This document shows positions 41,133-49,600 of a stretch of DNA of 64,000 nucleotides, piece after piece; position 1 is the stretch's first letter; each line of letters starts with the position of its first letter. Source of the DNA: an uncultured Dysosmobacter sp. (GTDB taxonomy: Bacteria; Bacillota; Clostridia; Oscillospirales; Oscillospiraceae); contig CAKSVQ010000001.1 of assembly GCA_934504065.1 (NCBI GenBank), positions 35,347 through 99,346 on the forward strand, written 5' to 3'. The position numbers and the translations under genes were made by a program. The notes under the pieces were generated by a model. The model did no database searches. It was given only the letters and a program-made list of their open reading frames with translations, and was not told where the DNA came from.

Positions 41133-42073
41133 GACCGCGCCTCCGTTTCTCCGCTATTTGGGCTGATGTCCTCAATCAGGACCCGCATCCGGCCGCCGCA
41201 GACCATGCCCTCCATCTCGGCCACGCCGTTGCTCATGTCCACGTCCACGCATTTGCGGGTGTGGGTGCCGATCAGGCGGCGGGCCTCGGTGAGCACCGTG
41301 TGCTCGCTGCATCCGCCGCCGATGGTCCCGGCAGTGAGCCCCAGACGGTCCACCACCATCATGGCGCCGGACTTCACCGGGGTGGAGCCGGAGGTCTCCA
41401 GCACCACCAGCAGCGCCTGCGGCGTGCTCTGCCGGGAAAGGGCCTGCAAAAGGGAAAGGTCGATGTCCTCGGATACAAGGGTGGTGCTGCCGGAGCGGCG
41501 GGGAGTTTCCCGGCGGCGGCACTGGATCAGCTCCGCCGCGATGGAAACGGCGATTTCCTGCGTGGTCAGGGCGTTGATGGCAAGGCCGATGGGGGCGTGG
41601 ACCCGCTCCAGCGCGGCGGGGGAGAAGCCCTCGTTCCGCAGCAGGGCGAAAAGCCCTGCCACCCGCCGCCGGGAGCCGATCATGCCCAGATATTTCGGCA
41701 TGGTCCCGGCAAGGATCACCCGCAGACAGTCCGCGTCATAGCGGTGGCCCCGGGTGATAACGGCCACATAGTCCGCCGGACGGATGTCCAGCGCCTGCAG
41801 CGCCGCGGGGAAGGCGTTGCAGACGATCTCAGCGGCCTCCGGGAAGCGGGTGCGGTTTGCAAAGGCGGGGCGGTCGTCCACCACCGTCACCGCAAAGCCC
41901 AGCTCCGCGCCATAGCGGCACAGGGGCTGGGCGATGTGGCCGCCGCCCAGCAGGATCAGCCGTTCCTTCGGCAGAAAATTGCGAACATAGGAAACGCCGT
42001 CCACGTCCCACGTGACGGCGGCGGGCTGCCCCGCCAGAATGGCCGGGTACAGCGCTTCATAATGTGCAGACAT
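41129..42073 (-). CDS. xdhC: XdhC/CoxI family molybdenum-hydroxylase accessory protein
   Basis: A 314-residue XdhC-type protein with the Rossmann XdhC_C part first (LILLGGGHIAQPLCRYGAELGF near residue 40, GHRYDADCLRVIL) and the CoxI part second (VVLETSGSTPVKSGAMMVV near 220, TIGGGCSEH with its conserved Cys, CGGRMRVLIE). XdhC binds molybdenum cofactor and helps insert its terminal sulfur, with a cysteine desulfurase as donor. No Mo hydroxylase gene is in the window. Domain order is that of the selenium-dependent hydroxylase-associated group. Repeat copy B lies directly upstream. Confidence 0.87.
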   Translation of the reverse strand: MSAHYEALYPAILAGQPAAVTWDVDGVSYVRNFLPKERLILLGGGHIAQPLCRYGAELGFAVTVVDDRPAFANRTRFPEAAEIVCNAFPAALQALDIRPADYVAVITRGHRYDADCLRVILAGTMPKYLGMIGSRRRVAGLFALLRNEGFSPAALERVHAPIGLAINALTTQEIAVSIAAELIQCRRRETPRRSGSTTLVSEDIDLSLLQALSRQSTPQALLVVLETSGSTPVKSGAMMVVDRLGLTAGTIGGGCSEHTVLTEARRLIGTHTRKCVDVDMSNGVAEMEGMVCGGRMRVLIEDISPNSGETEARS

Positions 42074-42095
42074 ATCCGTTCTCCAAAAGGCATTC

Positions 42096-42276
42096 GGAAA
42101 AGTGACTTTGCCACTTTTCCGAGGAAGTTTCGCTTCGCTCCGTGCCTCATGACCGCTGCGCAGTCATTTCGACACACGCTTCGCGCAAAGTGTGTTCTGC
42201 CACGCACATGTCGCGGCAGAACACAAATTTTATTGCTTTCGCGTTTCCGAACGCGAAACTCTGCGAGGCTTTTTCA
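42096..42276. repeat. Structured intergenic repeat, copy B
   Basis: About 181 bases with the same hairpin series as copy A but altered stems: 42096-42120 (GGAAAAGTG with CACTTTTCC), 42149-42167 (ATGAC with GTCAT), 42182-42243 (CGCGCAAAG with CTTTCGCG, inner TGTGTTCTGCC with GGCAGAACACA) and 42237-42258 (TTTCGCGTT with AACGCGAAA), then CTCTGCGAGGCTTTTT. On the minus strand it ends 23 bases before the xdhC start. Confidence 0.75.
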
Positions 42277-42419
42277 GCAGACTGATGAGATTACATAGTG
42301 TGTTACTAGGTTACCATATCGCCCCGCCGCTGTCAATCACCCGCGCCCGGTAGGGGGGAGGCGTTTCTCAACGGCATTTTAACTTGCATGTGCGGTTCGC
42401 GTAGATTTTGGTACGATTC

Positions 42420-42447
42420 GGGCGGCGGGACACATTTCCCGCCGCCC
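42420..42447 (-). terminator. Hairpin after hcp
   Basis: A 10-base GC stem with an 8-base loop, 5 bases beyond the hcp stop. No strong T-run follows on the minus strand. Confidence 0.4.
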
Positions 42448-42452
42448 ATCTG

Positions 42453-44030
42453 CTATACTGCACGGTGCAAAATAGCGTCCAGATCCTGCTGTGGGTCGGT
42501 GGTGGGCTGCAAGCCAAAGGTGTCCACCAGCGTTTTCACCACGTTTTCCGAGAAGAACGCAGGCAGCGTGGGGCCGAGGTAGATGTTTTTGATCCCCAGC
42601 GCCAGCAGCGAAAGCAGAATGCATACCGCCTTTTGCTCATACCATGTCAGCACCAACGTCAGCGGCAGCTCGTTCACGCCGCAGCCGAAGGCTTCGGCCA
42701 GCGCCAGCGCGATCTGCACGGCGCTGTAAGCGTCGTTGCACTGGCCCACATCCAGAATGCGGGGAATGCCGCCGATCTCGCCAAGGTCCAGATCGTTGAA
42801 GCGGAACTTGCCGCAGGCCAGCGTCAGCACCAGCGTGTCCATGGGGGTGCGGCGGACGAACTCGGTGTAGTAGTTCCGGCCCGGATGGGCTCCGTCGCAG
42901 CCGCCCACAAGGAAGATGTGCTTCACCGCGCCGGAGCGGATGGCCTCCAGCAGCTTCGGCGCCTGCGCCAGCACGGCGGAGCGGGCAAACCCGGTGGTGA
43001 GCATATGCCCGCCGTTGATGCCGCTCATGCTCTGGTCGGTTTTGTATCCGCCAAGGGCCAGCGCCTGCGCCAGCAGGGGCGAAAAGTCCTTGCGCCCCGC
43101 GGCATCCTCCGGGATGTGCCGCAGGCCCTCGTACCCCACCACCGAGGTGGTATACACCCGGTCGGCATAGCTGGGCCGGGGCGGCATCAGGCAGTTGGTG
43201 GTGAACAGCACCGGGGCCGGGATGCCGTCAAATTCCCGCTGCTGGTTCTGCCACGCCGTGCCGAAGTTGCCCGCAAGATGGGGATACTTCCGCAGCGCCG
43301 GATAGCCGTGGGCGGGCAGCATTTCGCAGTGGGTGTAAACATGGATGCCCGTCCCCGCCGTCTGCTCCAGCAGCTCATGAAGGTCCTCCAGATCGTGGCC
43401 GGAGACCACGATGAACGGCCCCCGCTTCACGTCCGTGTTCACCCGCGTGGGCACGGGGTCGCCGAAGCGGGTGGTGTTGGCCTGATCCAGCAGGGCCATG
43501 CAGCGGAAGTTCACCTTGCCGAATTCCATCAAAAGCGCCAGCCATTCTTCCACCGTCCGTTCCTGCCGCAGGGCGCTCAGCCCCCGGTAAAACCATGCGT
43601 CCACCGTCTCGTCCACAAATCCCAGCCGCCGGGCGTGATGGGCGTAGGCCGCCATGCCCTTGAGGCCGAAGAGCAGCGCCGAGCGCAGGGACACGATGTC
43701 GGTCTCCCCCTTGAAAAGCCAGTCCGGCGCTTCCCGGTCCTCGTCATCCAGCGTGTGCAGGGCGTCCTCCACCCGCCGGATGAAGGCGCGGATGGCGCCG
43801 TCGTCAAAATTCACATTGGTCAGCGTGGTGAAAAGGCCGTCGGTCAGCAGGACCGTGACCTCATCGCTGCGGGCGTCCCGCTCGCTGCATACGGCGGCAA
43901 GACGGCACAGGCGCGCGACGAGTTCATCCTGCAAGTGGGCGGTGGAGGGCTGCTTGCCGCACACACCCACCCGCACGCAGCCGCTGTTTCCTGCCGTCTG
44001 CTGGCACTGAAAGCAAAACATTTCCGACAT
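42453..44030 (-). CDS. hcp: Hybrid cluster protein / hydroxylamine reductase
   Basis: A 525-residue anaerobic Fe-S-O enzyme that reduces hydroxylamine and, in enterics, nitric oxide. The N-terminal FCFQCQQTAGNSGCVRVGVCG holds the cysteines of the cubane cluster (class I spacing CxxC-x7-8-C-x5-C). The hybrid-cluster ligands appear as SGHDLEDLHELLEQT, HCEMLPAHGYP, TNCLMPP, LVGGCDGAHPGRNYYTEF and LACGKFRFN. It is full length for class I. GGGAGGAGAAACGATCC sets the start. It is monocistronic and gives protection from nitrosative stress. Confidence 0.96.
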   Translation of the reverse strand: MSEMFCFQCQQTAGNSGCVRVGVCGKQPSTAHLQDELVARLCRLAAVCSERDARSDEVTVLLTDGLFTTLTNVNFDDGAIRAFIRRVEDALHTLDDEDREAPDWLFKGETDIVSLRSALLFGLKGMAAYAHHARRLGFVDETVDAWFYRGLSALRQERTVEEWLALLMEFGKVNFRCMALLDQANTTRFGDPVPTRVNTDVKRGPFIVVSGHDLEDLHELLEQTAGTGIHVYTHCEMLPAHGYPALRKYPHLAGNFGTAWQNQQREFDGIPAPVLFTTNCLMPPRPSYADRVYTTSVVGYEGLRHIPEDAAGRKDFSPLLAQALALGGYKTDQSMSGINGGHMLTTGFARSAVLAQAPKLLEAIRSGAVKHIFLVGGCDGAHPGRNYYTEFVRRTPMDTLVLTLACGKFRFNDLDLGEIGGIPRILDVGQCNDAYSAVQIALALAEAFGCGVNELPLTLVLTWYEQKAVCILLSLLALGIKNIYLGPTLPAFFSENVVKTLVDTFGLQPTTDPQQDLDAILHRAV

Positions 44031-44153
44031 GGATCGTTTCTCCTCCCGATTCTTTGGTTGTGGGTAGTATGCGCACACGGCCCGTTCGATACGCGCCAAA
44101 TGGTAAATTTTCGTTTTTTGACATTTTTCACCGAATTTCCTGCCGAATTTGCA

Positions 44154-44173
44154 ATATATATATATATATATAT
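44154..44173. repeat. (AT)10 dinucleotide tract
   Basis: Twenty bases of uninterrupted AT lie in the divergent region between hcp and the exopolysaccharide genes. Slippage there could alter promoter spacing on either side. Confidence 0.85.
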
Positions 44174-44305
44174 CACGTAAAACCTTTCTTCCCGGCCTTG
44201 ACAATTTCCCCCGAAGGTGGCATATTTATAGTATCTGTTAGTGTACCCTTTTTTAGGGATTATTTACCAAAGAAGTTTACTACCAACGGGAAGGAAATTG
44301 GGAAC

Positions 44306-45073
44306 GTGAAAGAAACCAGATTAGAACGGGATGGGGTCGTGGAGATCGACCTCATCAAGCTTTTGCAAGCCCTGCTGCAAAAGTGGTGGCTCATCGTGCT
44401 GTGCGCGCTGGTGCTGGGTGCGGCCAGCCTGCTTTACACCGTCAAATTCGTCACCCCGCTGTACCGGGCCAGCATCACCGTGTATGTCAACAACGTCCGC
44501 AGCGGCGAACGCATCGACTACATTTCCGGCAGCAACCTGCAAGCCTCCCAGCAGCTGGTCAATACCTATTCTAATATCATTCAGAGCGACACCGTGCTCA
44601 ACAAGGTCATCGAGGAGGCGGACGTGCCCTACACGCCCGAGCAGATGCGCAAGATCCTCAGCACCGCCCAGATGGGCGAGACCGAGTTATTTAATGTATA
44701 CATCGTGCATCCCGACCCGGAGGAGGCCGCCCGTCTGGCCAACACCATTGCCAACGTGGCCCCCGCCGAGATCGAGGGATTTGTGGAAGGCAGCTCCGCC
44801 AAGATCATCGACTTTGCCAAGGTCCCCGATCAGCGCTATTCTCCCAGTTACAGCCGCGCGGGCCTGCTGGGCGCGGTGCTGGGCGGGTTACTGGTGTCGG
44901 CCTATGTGGTGCTGCGCAGCCTGCTGGATGTCCGCATCCGGGATGAAGAGGACCTGCAGTCCCTCTTCCCCTATCCGGTGCTGGGCCAGATCCCCCGGTT
45001 CGATGCGCCTGCCTCTGGCAAAAAGAATGCCTATGCCGCCGCTCAGAGCGCGGCAGGCGGAAAGGGGGAGTGA
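44306..45073 (+). CDS. Wzz-type polysaccharide chain-length / kinase modulator protein
   Basis: A 255-residue membrane protein. The pattern VVEIDLIKLLQALLQKWWLIV leads into the first membrane helix, a periplasm-like loop with YRASITVYVNNV and a second helix (AGLLGAVLGGLLVSAYVVL) near 205, then PYPVLGQIPRF. In Firmicutes this protein is the activating partner (CapA/YveK/CpsC) of the separate BY-kinase. Translation probably begins at GTG 44306 with GGAAGGAAA upstream. The next gene is the kinase, 3 bases on. Confidence 0.88.
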   Translation: MKETRLERDGVVEIDLIKLLQALLQKWWLIVLCALVLGAASLLYTVKFVTPLYRASITVYVNNVRSGERIDYISGSNLQASQQLVNTYSNIIQSDTVLNKVIEEADVPYTPEQMRKILSTAQMGETELFNVYIVHPDPEEAARLANTIANVAPAEIEGFVEGSSAKIIDFAKVPDQRYSPSYSRAGLLGAVLGGLLVSAYVVLRSLLDVRIRDEEDLQSLFPYPVLGQIPRFDAPASGKKNAYAAAQSAAGGKGE

Positions 45074-45076
45074 GAA

Positions 45077-45883
45077 ATGTCCATCTTCAAGCGTGGAAAG
45101 CACACCGCGTCGGCCGCCCCCCAGATGGCCGACGAGCGCCGCCATATTTTAAGCAACCAGAGCGACTTCTTTGTCCGCGAAGCCTATAAGACCCTGCGCA
45201 CCAACACCATGTTCGCCCTGGCGGACAAGGACGGGTGCAAAACGGTGATCGTCACCTCCTCCCTGCAAAGCGAGGGCAAGAGCATTACCGCCCTGAATCT
45301 GGCCATTTCCTTCGCGCTGGCCGAAAGCCGGGTCCTGCTGATCGACTGCGACCTCCGCCGCCCCAAGCAGGCGCGGCTGCTGCGCAAGAATACCCGCGCG
45401 GGTCTGAGCAACCTCCTGCTCCAGCCGGAGCTGCTGCCCAAGGCCGTTTTGCACACGGATGTGGAAAATCTGGACATCATCATTTCCGGCGATATTCCGC
45501 CCAACCCCTCCGAGCTTCTGGGTTCCGCCCGGATGGCGGCCCTGCTGGATCACCTGCGGGCGGATTATGACTATATCATTTTGGATACCCCCCCGGTCAA
45601 CATGGTCACCGACGCGGTGGTCCTCTCCTCCCGCAGCGACGGGGTGCTCTTCGTGGTGCGCTCCGGCCAGTCCGAGCGGGGCAGCGTGCTCCGCGCCGTC
45701 GAGCAGCTGGAGTACGCGCAGGCAAAGATCTTGGGCTTCGCGCTGGACGACGTGGTCGCCGCCTCCGGCGGAGGGTATGGCTACGGCAAGTATAAGCGCT
45801 ATCAGAAGTATAGCCGCTATGGCTACGGATACAGCAGCGGGTACGGCTACGAGCCCACCACCGCAGGCACCACCCAGTCATGA
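45077..45883 (+). CDS. BY-type protein-tyrosine kinase (CpsD/CapB)
   Basis: A 268-residue cytoplasmic tyrosine kinase with Walker A SSLQSEGKSITALNLA near residue 62, A' VLLIDCDLRRPKQ near 90 and B YDYIILDTPPVNMVTD near 160. The last 40 residues are Gly/Tyr-rich (GYGKYKRYQKYSRYGYGY) and form the autophosphorylation cluster. It regulates polysaccharide assembly with the preceding membrane modulator, and its opposing phosphatase is encoded by the overlapping next gene. Confidence 0.93.
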   Translation: MSIFKRGKHTASAAPQMADERRHILSNQSDFFVREAYKTLRTNTMFALADKDGCKTVIVTSSLQSEGKSITALNLAISFALAESRVLLIDCDLRRPKQARLLRKNTRAGLSNLLLQPELLPKAVLHTDVENLDIIISGDIPPNPSELLGSARMAALLDHLRADYDYIILDTPPVNMVTDAVVLSSRSDGVLFVVRSGQSERGSVLRAVEQLEYAQAKILGFALDDVVAASGGGYGYGKYKRYQKYSRYGYGYSSGYGYEPTTAGTTQS

Positions 45884-46608
45884 CGGATATACATACCCAC
45901 ATTCTCCCCGGCATGGACGACGGCGCGGCGGACGTGGAGACCAGTCTTTCCATGCTGCGCGCCCAGTGTCGGCAGGGAGTGGACGCGGTGATCCTCACCC
46001 CGCATTTTTACCGCCGCCGGGAGCATATCTCCCAGTTCCTCACCCGCCGCCGCGCCTCGGCGCAAAGGCTGGCGGAGGCCCTCATGGCCCTGCCGAAGGA
46101 AGAGGCCCGCGCCCTGCCCCGGCTGGCGCTGGGGGCCGAGGTGGCGTGGTTCCCCAACTTGGCCGACAGTGAGGACTTGGACCGCCTCACGCTGGGCGCC
46201 AGCCGCTGCCTGCTGCTGGAGCTTCCCTTCCAGCCGTGGACAGAGCAGATGCTTCGCCAGCTCTATGAGCTGCCCGGCCGCACCGGGCTCACCCCCATCC
46301 TCGCCCATCTCGAGCGGTATTTCAAAGGCCAGAAGCCCCAGTATATCGAAGCGGTGCTGGAGCTGGGCTTCCCCGTGCAGGTCAGCGCCGCGCCCCTCGC
46401 CCATCCCCTGCAAAGGGGCACGGTGCTCCGGCTGCTGCGCCAGCGGCAGGCGTGGTACATGGCCTCCGATTCCCATAACCTCACGGACCGTCCACCGGAC
46501 TTGGCCGAGGGTTTGGCCGTTGCCCGCCGCAAGCTGGGCGACAGTGTGGCCGACGCGCTGATACAAAAGGGTGATGAACTGTTTCGTCTCACCCAGTCTT
46601 CCAAATAG
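45880..46608 (+). CDS. PHP-family protein-tyrosine phosphatase (CpsB/CapC)
   Basis: A 242-residue metal-dependent phosphatase. It begins with the PHP motif TDIHTHILPGMDDGA (residues 2-16), has LTPHFYRR near 40 and EVAWF near 87, and ends in the metal-binding MASDSHNLTDRPP. It dephosphorylates the BY-kinase to reset the polysaccharide machinery. ATGA overlap with the kinase gene. Confidence 0.93.
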   Translation: MTDIHTHILPGMDDGAADVETSLSMLRAQCRQGVDAVILTPHFYRRREHISQFLTRRRASAQRLAEALMALPKEEARALPRLALGAEVAWFPNLADSEDLDRLTLGASRCLLLELPFQPWTEQMLRQLYELPGRTGLTPILAHLERYFKGQKPQYIEAVLELGFPVQVSAAPLAHPLQRGTVLRLLRQRQAWYMASDSHNLTDRPPDLAEGLAVARRKLGDSVADALIQKGDELFRLTQSSK

Positions 46609-46674
46609 TTCCCCTGTGTGAGTTTGTCAGCAAAACCCCTTAATATATGAAAATGAACAAAGGGAGGGCAATTT

Positions 46675-49600
46675 ATGAAACCACGAACAAAAAAGCTCCT
46701 GTCTCTTCTGGTGACCTTTGCCATGCTGATCGGCATGATGCCAATGGCCTACGCAGATGAGACGACATCCGGCAACTCGCTAGATGACGCCGACGGCAAC
46801 GATTATTATGCCGTTGCGAAAATAGGTGACAAGACCTATGAGACGCTGCAAGCAGCCATCAATGCGGCTGAGAATGGCGCGATTATCACGCTGGACGAAG
46901 GCACGTTTGATCTTGAGCAGATCAAGGTCAGCGATGGTAAGAGCCTGACGTTTGTCGGTGCTGGTATGGATAAGACCACGCTGACTTATGGTAAAGAGGC
47001 CGTTTCCGGCAATTCTGATGGCGGTGGCGGTGCTTGTTACAGCTTTGATGGCGCTGGAGCCATTGCGTTCAAGGATATAACGCTCCGGGATAACATTGCC
47101 ACAAAAGATTATTTCCGTGGCTTTGTGCGGGCGTCTTCTATGAGCTTCGATAGCTGCAAGTTCACCAATGTTGCAGGTTATTGGGGCACGGGCGCAGTTG
47201 AATTTACGGATTGCGTTTTCGAGACAGATGTTGCCGAGAGCTTTGACATAAAGTGCTATTCCGGCACGTCCTTTACATTCAATGGTTGCACATTCCGGTC
47301 TCCTTATGGCTTCATTGACGCATATCGCACCTCCGCGCTGGATGGTGTCCGCGATATTTACGTCAAGAATTGTGAGTTCATTGGAACTGGTTCTTCTGCG
47401 GCTTCCAAGCCCGCTGTTCGTCTGTGCGACTATACACATGCGGCAGAGGGCGGCGCGTGGAACGTTTATTTCACTGGCGAAAACACGACTAAGAACATTA
47501 AGGTGGACTCTGTGACGGAAAGCGCCCTGTATGGTTGCCGTTACTACTCCGGCTATGATCCTCTGATGGGTACGGTTTATGTCGATGGCGTAAAGGTTTG
47601 GGAAAACGGCGCTGCGGTGACCGCTTCCGAGCCTGTTGCCAAGATTGGCGACACCGAGTACACCTCTTTGCAGGATGCCATCGCGGCGGCGCAGGATGAC
47701 CAGACGGTTACTCTGCTGAGCGACATTGACCTGTCTGCAACTGCAACGGTTTCCAACAAGACCATTACGCTGGATCTTGCTGGTTACACCATTTTCAATT
47801 CCGAAGATATTTGGAAGGGTAACGATTGGTCTTTGATTTCCGTCCGTGAAAACGGTGATCTGACCGTCACGGGCAACGGCACGCTGAAAGCCAAGGTAAA
47901 TGATTGCTACGCGTTGGATACGCAGGAAGATACTTCCGTGTTGACCGTGAAGAACGGTACGTTCATCGGTAATATTTCTGCGGTTTACCTCCAGCCGGGC
48001 ACGGTCTATATTGAGGGCGGTTCTTATTCCATCCAGCAGTTGAATACGAACAACGTGCAGGATGGCTATGGCCTGACGATCAACTGCTATGATAGTGATT
48101 ATAAAGATGGAACGGCGAAGGTCACTATCACGGGCGGCTCTTTCACGAATTTTAACCCCGCCGCTAATGAAGCCGAAGGCAAGGGCACGAATTTCGTTCC
48201 CGCTGGTTACACTGTTAAGCAGGATGGCAATGTTTACACTGTCGTAAAAGACAGCGTGACGGCAGAGACCCCCACGGTGGATACGACCACTGGTTCTGCC
48301 ACCACCACGGTCAGCGGCAAGCCTGCGGCGGGGGAGAGCACGATCACGGTGGATGCAAAGGCGGCAGGTTCTTCCACAGAGATCAAGTCCTCCACCGTTA
48401 CTGTGTCCAATGACACTCTGACGGCGATTGCGGATTCTTCTGTCGAGACTGTTACCATCGACACCAACGTCGGCTCTCTGACGGTCTCTAAGGACGCCCT
48501 GTCCACCATGGCCGAGGGCGCTAACGGTGAGGCTCTGGATTTGAAGATTGCCAAGACCGACGGCACGACCAGCGACAGCTATAAAGTGAAGTACACCCTC
48601 ACCGCCAAAGCTGGTGACGAGGATGTGTTCACTGCTTCTAATGGCGAAGTGAAAATCTCCGTCCTCTACACTGGCACCAATCCCGTGGTCTACTATGTCA
48701 ACGGCGAGACTTCGGAGAAGATGCCTTCCACGTATAAAGATGGCATCCTCACTTGGACCACCACTCACTTCTCCGATTTCGAGGTGCAGGAAGAGAAAGT
48801 AGTGACCGATGTAGCGCAGGTTACTACCAAAGCGGGAACTGTTGTTGGAACATATTCCACTTTACAGGAAGCGGTTTCTGCGGCAAAGACGAATTATATC
48901 GTAAAGATGCTGGCAAATGTGGAATTGTCAGAGCCGATTGCAATCAGTAATAGTATGACTCTCGACTTAAAAGGCTATACAATCAGTGCACCGGGTAGAG
49001 TCATCAATGTGAATACTAAGAATTGCAGATTGACTATTCAGGATAGTACTGCGACTCAGCCCACCGTGGATGGTGCATCTGTTACGGGGTATTCCGGTGG
49101 TAAAATCATTGGCACAAAAGGCTATGTTACTGCTATTTCTGTTGTGAACGGTGGTTCGCTAACGTTGAAGAGCGGCATGGTGCAGAGCGTAGAATATACG
49201 GCTATTTATGCAAATGGCAACTGCACTCCGAATAGTTCTGGCCAAATTGCGTCGAATATTAAGATCACAGGCGGTTATGTCAAGAGTCAGGAATACGGCA
49301 TTGGCGTGGCTGGTATTGGCGCGTCTTTGAATGTTAGCGGTGGCGTGATTGAGGCCATGGATAATGCGGCTGTGGCTGGTAACGGCACAAATGACAGTTC
49401 AGCTTACATGGGCGGCACGACTATCACGATTAGCGGCGGCAAGTTGGTGAGCCATATTCAAAGTAATGGCTTCATTGCTTGCGGTGTTTATCACCCGCAG
49501 GTCGGCAAGCTGAACATTAGTGGCGGTTCGATTTATGCCGACGGCGGTGTGGGCATCCTGATGCGTGGCGGTACGCTGAATATGACGGGCGGCACGGTGA

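Larger units (their letters stand above)
42074..42452. other. Intergenic region filled by the structured repeat and a hairpin
   Basis: Between xdhC and hcp (both minus strand) no gene is seen. Repeat copy B occupies 42096-42276. A GC-rich hairpin, GGGCGGCGGG with CCCGCCGCCC, is at 42420-42447, next to the end of hcp. About 140 bases between them show nothing recognisable. Confidence 0.6.

Noticed and set aside
46780-48768. A 662-codon minus-strand frame opposite the large surface protein
   Set aside because: No domain, no start signal, and composition reflects the complement of the repeat-rich real gene.
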